Below are positions 6,427 through 7,933 of a stretch of 7,933 bases of DNA, in pieces. The position numbers and the translations under genes are program-made. The notes beneath the pieces were generated by a model. It saw nothing but the letters and a program-made list of their open reading frames with translations. It did not search any database and was not told the DNA's origin. The stretch's first letter is position 1, and each line of letters begins with the position of its first letter. This DNA comes from Candidatus Hydrogenedentota bacterium (GTDB taxonomy: Bacteria; Hydrogenedentota; Hydrogenedentia; Hydrogenedentales; SLHB01): the NCBI GenBank assembly GCA_003552485.1, contig PUMX01000435.1, positions 1 through 7,933 on the forward strand, in the 5' to 3' direction.

Positions 6427-7933
6427 TCAGCTCACATTCTGTCCAGCCTCGACGTTGCCCTCGGCGTCGTTTTGAATGCCGGCCTTGGCGGCGTCCGCTA
6501 CCGTATTCGCGACGACGGCGAGGTTATTCGTGGCGCCCGTGAGTTCAATGCCCACGCCGATGTCGCCGGCCACGCTGTTGCCCACGATTTGCCCTTTCAC
6601 GGAATCGTCTACCGTGATTCCCACCGCCGTTTCCGGATCGTTCGGCGCCTCGATCTCGATGATATTATGGGCCACCGAGAAGCTCTCCGCCTCGCGCAAG
6701 GCGATGGCGGGCGCGCGGACGGGGCCGTCCCAATGAATGTGGAATTGGGTATCGCGCACGTGAATCCGCCTGTCCCCAGCGGGAAAATCAACGGCGGCTG
6801 ACGTTCTGTCGTCCACCTCGGCGTCATAGGAGAGATCGATGATATTGCCGGCGAACGTGATCGATCGGTTCTGGTTATCCCAATCCGCGGGATCCCGCGT
6901 TGTTGTGGCCATGATGCGCAGCGCCGACCCGAACCGGCGGTCGCAGTGGAAGCGGTTGTTGACGTACCGGCAATTGCGGGACCCGTCGAAGGGGCGCAGG
7001 ATAATCCGGAATGTTTCCGCCTCCGGGCTGATGTAAAAGTCGCAATTCTCGACGTGCGTCGTGCCTGTGTGCGAGCAGATGCCGTCGTGTCCGGTTCCGC
7101 CTTCGAGAATGAAGGTAGAGTTGAGGAAGATGACCTCGGCATGCACGAAGTTCTCGTCGCGCGTGATGCCGTCGCCGTGATTCTCACAGAACACATGCCG
7201 CCAGACCGGGTTCTCTGCGTGGATCACGCCGTTTTGGAAGGTAATCTTCTTCGAACCGTATGCCACAGACAGCGGCCGGTAACCCGAATCGATGAGCCAT
7301 ACGTTGTCCATGATGCCGTAGCGGGCGTTGCTGTACATCACGCACTCGCAGCGAAAGCGGCTTCCGAGGCCCTCGCCGGTGTCCGGGTGATCCGAAGGCA
7401 TGCAGTTGACGAACGCGACATCCTCGATGAACGCGCGGTCGCAACTGTCCATGAGGGCGACGCTATGGCCGTAGGTGTCGGTGGGGCAGTTGTTCCAATC
7501 GACCGTGAGATGCTTAATGCCGATATTCTCGGTGATTTCCTGCCGGACCTTTGAGACGCTCTGGGTGGTGATGAGCGTGCGCCGTTGCCGAATCTCCGCG
7601 GTGCGCGGGTCGGGCCGGAATTTGTCGAACAACGTATCCGCGACGGCTTTCAAGCGTGTGTGTTCGCGGCCGGCGCCAACCAACGCGAGATTGGACGGAA
7701 GATAGAGCGTCTTCTCGATGAGGTAAACGCCGGCAGGCAGGAACACCGTTCCGATTTGTTCGTTTGCGGCATGGTCAATCGCCTCGCTCAACGCTTCGGC
7801 ATCGTGCGCTTCGCCGTCGCCCCGCGCGCCGAAATCCCGCGCGTCCACAAATCGTTGGCCTTTCGGTTCATCCTCTGGCGCGGCATAGGCCGATGCGCCA
7901 CCGCCCACTCCGGCGGCCGCCGTAGCCGCGGCC
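6427..7933 (-). CDS. Secreted right-handed beta-helix protein, Pectate_lyase_3 type (N-terminus off the right edge)
   Basis: At least 501 residues are visible on the minus strand, ending at the TGA at 6427-6429. The segment VDARDFGARGDGEAHDAEAL, then FLPAGVYLIEKTLYLPSNLALVGAG, is the classic N-terminal signature of the Pectate_lyase_3 / glycoside hydrolase 28-like beta-helix group. Repeated short strand-turn units follow to the end, such as IGIKHLTVDW, FIEDVAFVNC, ITFQNGVIH, VENCDFYI and LAVVANTVAD, consistent with parallel beta-helix coils. Such proteins bind or cleave polysaccharides, but the fold alone does not give an activity and I see no assignable catalytic set. A GTG at 7908 could be read as a start, but the frame stays open to the edge through AATAAAGVGGG and ASAYA-APED. 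This looks like the end of a signal peptide (Sec or Tat), so the real start is probably outside the window. The gene converges on the ThuA-like pair. Confidence 0.85.
   Translation of the reverse strand, partial: AAATAAAGVGGGASAYAAPEDEPKGQRFVDARDFGARGDGEAHDAEALSEAIDHAANEQIGTVFLPAGVYLIEKTLYLPSNLALVGAGREHTRLKAVADTLFDKFRPDPRTAEIRQRRTLITTQSVSKVRQEITENIGIKHLTVDWNNCPTDTYGHSVALMDSCDRAFIEDVAFVNCMPSDHPDTGEGLGSRFRCECVMYSNARYGIMDNVWLIDSGYRPLSVAYGSKKITFQNGVIHAENPVWRHVFCENHGDGITRDENFVHAEVIFLNSTFILEGGTGHDGICSHTGTTHVENCDFYISPEAETFRIILRPFDGSRNCRYVNNRFHCDRRFGSALRIMATTTRDPADWDNQNRSITFAGNIIDLSYDAEVDDRTSAAVDFPAGDRRIHVRDTQFHIHWDGPVRAPAIALREAESFSVAHNIIEIEAPNDPETAVGITVDDSVKGQIVGNSVAGDIGVGIELTGATNNLAVVANTVADAAKAGIQNDAEGNVEAGQNVS

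Noticed and set aside
6364..6801. Plus-strand open frames opposite the beta-helix gene
   Set aside because: They begin inside the terminator hairpin and show no family signature, while the minus frame is a clear beta-helix protein.

Overview
The window is a piece of a GC-rich bacterial chromosome. Secreted ThuA-fold paralogs of the 'RTANHAF' type, next to a secreted beta-helix protein, are the sort of content seen in Planctomycetota/PVC-like or Hydrogenedentota-like genomes. That placement is inference from gene content only; no taxonomic marker is complete here. No rRNA, tRNA, CRISPR array, transposase or integrase was seen.

Layout from left to right. (1) At 1-198, minus strand, is the N-terminal piece of tryptophanyl-tRNA synthetase (trpS), cut by the left edge. 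(2) Diverging from it are a small two-helix membrane protein (309-665) and then a Zn/Cd/Pb-type P1B ATPase (750-2963). These two may share a transcript. (3) From 2964 to 4573 is a visibly different block. It holds 439 bases with no convincing gene, an AT-richer orphan gene for a membrane-anchored protein starting with TTG (3403-3990), and a short reading frame (4003-4221). The short frame's plausible C-terminus lies in the -1 frame, with the switch exactly at a G GGA AAA heptamer. A gene-poor leader with a TGTGTT-GA-AACACA dyad closes the block. (4) Two tandem genes (4574-5362 and 5536-6348) encode exported ThuA-like proteins about 69% identical to each other. (5) A perfect 12-bp hairpin (6362-6393) separates these from a convergent gene (6427 to the right edge, minus strand). 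That gene encodes a secreted Pectate_lyase_3-type right-handed beta-helix protein whose true N-terminus lies beyond the window.

How the genes work together: the ATPase is a self-contained metal exporter. The two ThuA-like proteins and the beta-helix protein all appear to be exported and may act on carbohydrates in the envelope or outside the cell, but no substrate can be read from the sequence. The block at 2964-4573 looks like an insertion or a decayed region rather than part of either neighbouring unit.
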